Shown: positions 5,073 through 6,939 of the stretch, piece by piece
How the letters are laid out: each line of letters begins with the position of its first letter
Position numbering within the stretch: the stretch's first letter is position 1
Assembly (NCBI GenBank): GCA_937988745.1
Contig: CALKAR010000151.1
Coordinates: 1 to 6,939 of the forward strand
DNA: 6,939 bases
Source: an uncultured Peptococcaceae bacterium
GTDB lineage: Bacteria > Bacillota > Limnochordia > Darwinibacteriales > Darwinibacteriaceae
Reading direction: 5' to 3'
Translations under genes and position numbers: made by a program
The notes under the pieces: generated by a model
Seen by the model: the letters and a program-made list of their open reading frames with translations, nothing else
Told to the model about the DNA's origin: nothing
Databases searched by the model: none

Positions 5073-6939
5073 TTATAGTCCTCTATATACTTCTTGGAAT
5101 CGTCTGGCATCACGGAACAATCCGTTAACCCTCGGATCCTTGCTATTGATAATCCATTCAGGAGTGGGTTTATTATTGTTGACGTACAACAACTCGCCAT
5201 TGATGAAGCTACGAGGATCCATATCCTTACCTACAAAGATGTCCTTTGTGTTTCCAGATAAAAGACTCTGCTTACCTTGGTTTTGTGTATCATACACAGA
5301 CAAGGCATTCATAGCTACGACACTATTAGCCACACCTCTGCCCTCATCAATCACTGGGTACACATAGAGATTCTCTCCCGAACGCTTCACAACGTTCATG
5401 CTTACCTTACCGCTATCATCCATAGATATAAGAGCATAAGCGTCATCACCATCTTTCTCGAAAGACCTGACCATATCGTGAGCGTAGTTCATAACATTCT
5501 CAACAGCCGGCTTGTATACTCTATTCAGAATATTCTCTGTTTCTCTGGTAATCTCACTGGAGTTCAAGATGTACTCAGCAAAGAGGGGGTCACCAATCTT
5601 AGCAATGTTAGCCAGACCAACACCCTTCTCAAATTCTACCTTATTCTCTCCTTCCAATCCTGTGCCTGCTCGCAACACAGTAGCAGCCGCTTGCTGATCT
5701 TCTGGATCGAAGGCACTTAACACTTGACGCGTCATGTAGTTTCTGGATGACCTTACAAGACCATCTGCTACGTATTCCATCTGCTTACTAGTGCTCAGAC
5801 CCATATCCTTAGCCTTATCACGCAGCTCCTTTAAGAGAGGCGAGTGCTTAAACGCAAACTGGGACTCAGGATTGTCTGGGTTAAAGATAGAGCTGACCAT
5901 GTAAGCTGCGTTATCACCTCCAAATACATCTGCAAACATAGTATAGATGGGTGCAAACTCAGTCATCGCTACGTAGTTACCATTCTTAGCAACACCAGCA
6001 TAGGTCTCAAGAAGATGTGCTGCACTATTATCTTCTAAGAGGCCGATTATGAAATCAAACTCAGCATTAATACGTGCTACACCTCTCTCAATAGCGTCTG
6101 TACTGGCATTTTTACCAGCTGTCCTAGCTATAAAGTCATTGATTACTCCCTTCCTTTCCATCTCGAAATCATTCTTAAGAGCTTTGATATTCTCTTGAGG
6201 TATAAAGTCTCCCTCTAAGATACCAGAAGAGAAAATGATGTTCTCAACCTTAGTAGACACATCCACTATATAGCCTTGGGCGTATTGATCTACTTGGAGA
6301 TCTGACAGCTTAGTGCTTTCGTCAGCCCATTGCAGCGCGCGTCCTAGAGACTCTGTACGGATATACATCTCTACTTGCTCATTGTAGAACCCATCCCTCT
6401 GCTCTTGATCCCATCCATAACGCATAGCCAGATAATCTGCTTGACGAGCAATGTCCCTCTGTGCTTTTTGGAAAGGTGTTAACTCTTGGTTAACTTGTTC
6501 AATAGCATCAGGGTCTCTAGTTAATAACTTGAACTCTGTAGAGGTCATTGCCTGTTGTGCTGCATTAGATATAACATCCGCGAACCCAGGGTTAGCCCTA
6601 ATCATATCACGCATCTCTTTCTCAATAGAGATACGAGCAGCAGCTGGGTTTCCTGCCCCTTGGTCTACAGCATCCTTGTACCGTTTAAAGCTACGGAACG
6701 CACGCTCTCCAACTTCCTTCTCTGCGGCTTCAAGACCCTGAATACCTCCCGCGAATAGCTCTCCTGCACGCTCATCCGTTACCTGCTTGAGCCTGTCTAA
6801 AGGATTGGTATCTAAACCCAGCTCGTTAGCCCCTCGTCTTTGTTGGTCAGCCATGTACATAGTCTCTTCAGCGTATTGATCTACCTGATTAGACAACTGT
6901 TGGGCACGCCACCCACGACCTGCCTCGCCAAGACCTCTA
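5073..6939 (-). CDS. Large putative virion protein (5' partial), internal/ejection type suspected
   Basis: The frame is open from the right edge of the window to TAA at 5073-5075 and gives 621 residues. I cannot assign a family from sequence alone. The protein is hydrophilic, without signal peptide or membrane span, and contains no cysteine. The first two thirds look strongly helical and rich in Ala, Glu, Gln and Arg. The last 150 residues look mixed, with strand-like stretches (DAYALISM, ENLYVYPVI). No lysozyme, peptidase or receptor-binding motif is seen. Length, composition and position at the end of an opposite-strand arm suit a podovirus structural gene, most plausibly an internal virion (DNA ejection) protein like T7 gp15, but this is inference. 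A TTG at 6896 could be called as a start. It lacks a Shine-Dalgarno, and 14 in-frame codons lie upstream, so the gene continues beyond the window. Confidence 0.75.
   Translation of the reverse strand, partial: RGLGEAGRGWRAQQLSNQVDQYAEETMYMADQQRRGANELGLDTNPLDRLKQVTDERAGELFAGGIQGLEAAEKEVGERAFRSFKRYKDAVDQGAGNPAAARISIEKEMRDMIRANPGFADVISNAAQQAMTSTEFKLLTRDPDAIEQVNQELTPFQKAQRDIARQADYLAMRYGWDQEQRDGFYNEQVEMYIRTESLGRALQWADESTKLSDLQVDQYAQGYIVDVSTKVENIIFSSGILEGDFIPQENIKALKNDFEMERKGVINDFIARTAGKNASTDAIERGVARINAEFDFIIGLLEDNSAAHLLETYAGVAKNGNYVAMTEFAPIYTMFADVFGGDNAAYMVSSIFNPDNPESQFAFKHSPLLKELRDKAKDMGLSTSKQMEYVADGLVRSSRNYMTRQVLSAFDPEDQQAAATVLRAGTGLEGENKVEFEKGVGLANIAKIGDPLFAEYILNSSEITRETENILNRVYKPAVENVMNYAHDMVRSFEKDGDDAYALISMDDSGKVSMNVVKRSGENLYVYPVIDEGRGVANSVVAMNALSVYDTQNQGKQSLLSGNTKDIFVGKDMDPRSFINGELLYVNNNKPTPEWIINSKDPRVNGLFRDARRFQEVYRGL

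Noticed and set aside
5277..5720. Plus-strand ORF of 147 codons opposite the minus-strand virion gene
   Set aside because: It lies wholly inside the long minus-strand frame and begins without a usable Shine-Dalgarno. Its composition looks like a shadow frame. Other plus-strand ORFs at 5059-5367, 5844-6038, 6451-6741 and 6555-6758 were dropped for the same reason.
6480..6496. Two GTTAAC palindromes 11 bp apart as an operator
   Set aside because: They lie in the middle of the coding sequence of the minus-strand gene and are explained by Val-Asn and Leu-Thr codons.
6894..6896. TTG as the start of the minus-strand gene
   Set aside because: The frame continues 14 codons upstream to the window edge and no ribosome site precedes the TTG, so the gene is treated as partial.

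Overview
The window looks like part of a lytic, T7-like (podovirus-type) bacteriophage genome, probably from an aquatic or marine host. The evidence is a 5'-3' exonuclease of the T7 gp6 type, a T7 endonuclease I (gp3-like) resolvase, a MazG-like nucleotide hydrolase and a compact class I ribonucleotide reductase, all packed head to tail with overlapping start and stop codons. This set is familiar from marine podoviruses that top up host nucleotide pools. The exact phage group and host cannot be read from this segment. No RNA polymerase, terminase, integrase, tRNA, IS element or CRISPR array is visible.

Layout. The plus strand from 1 to about 5032 reads as one polycistronic unit. It holds the exonuclease (its 5' end is cut by the window edge), endonuclease I (ATGA junction), a MazG-like protein (TAATG junction), a tiny lipoprotein candidate (8-nt overlap), nrdA, nrdB (TTG start inside the end of nrdA), a possible tiny membrane ORF nested at the nrdB end, an unrecognised 80-residue protein, and a membrane protein with holin-like topology. 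I see no terminator and no convincing promoter inside this run. The unit ends at a GC-rich hairpin at 5048-5068. That hairpin is also the terminator for a large minus-strand gene that enters from the right edge and stops at 5073. The minus gene is a long, soluble, cysteine-free protein, most likely a virion protein such as an internal or ejection protein.

How the genes fit together. The exonuclease and endonuclease I would process replication and recombination intermediates and, by analogy with T7, break down host DNA. NrdA and NrdB reduce ribonucleotides to deoxyribonucleotides for phage DNA synthesis, and MazG-type enzymes hydrolyse nucleotides. The tail of the operon (membrane proteins) may be involved in lysis, which is inference. 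The window therefore probably spans the meeting point of the DNA-metabolism arm (plus) and the structural arm (minus).

The points most worth checking are a CxxC-bearing insertion in the dimer bridge of endonuclease I, a spanin-like micro-lipoprotein placed between mazG and nrdA, a nested membrane micro-ORF with its own Shine-Dalgarno at the nrdB stop, and the unidentified cysteine-free minus-strand protein.
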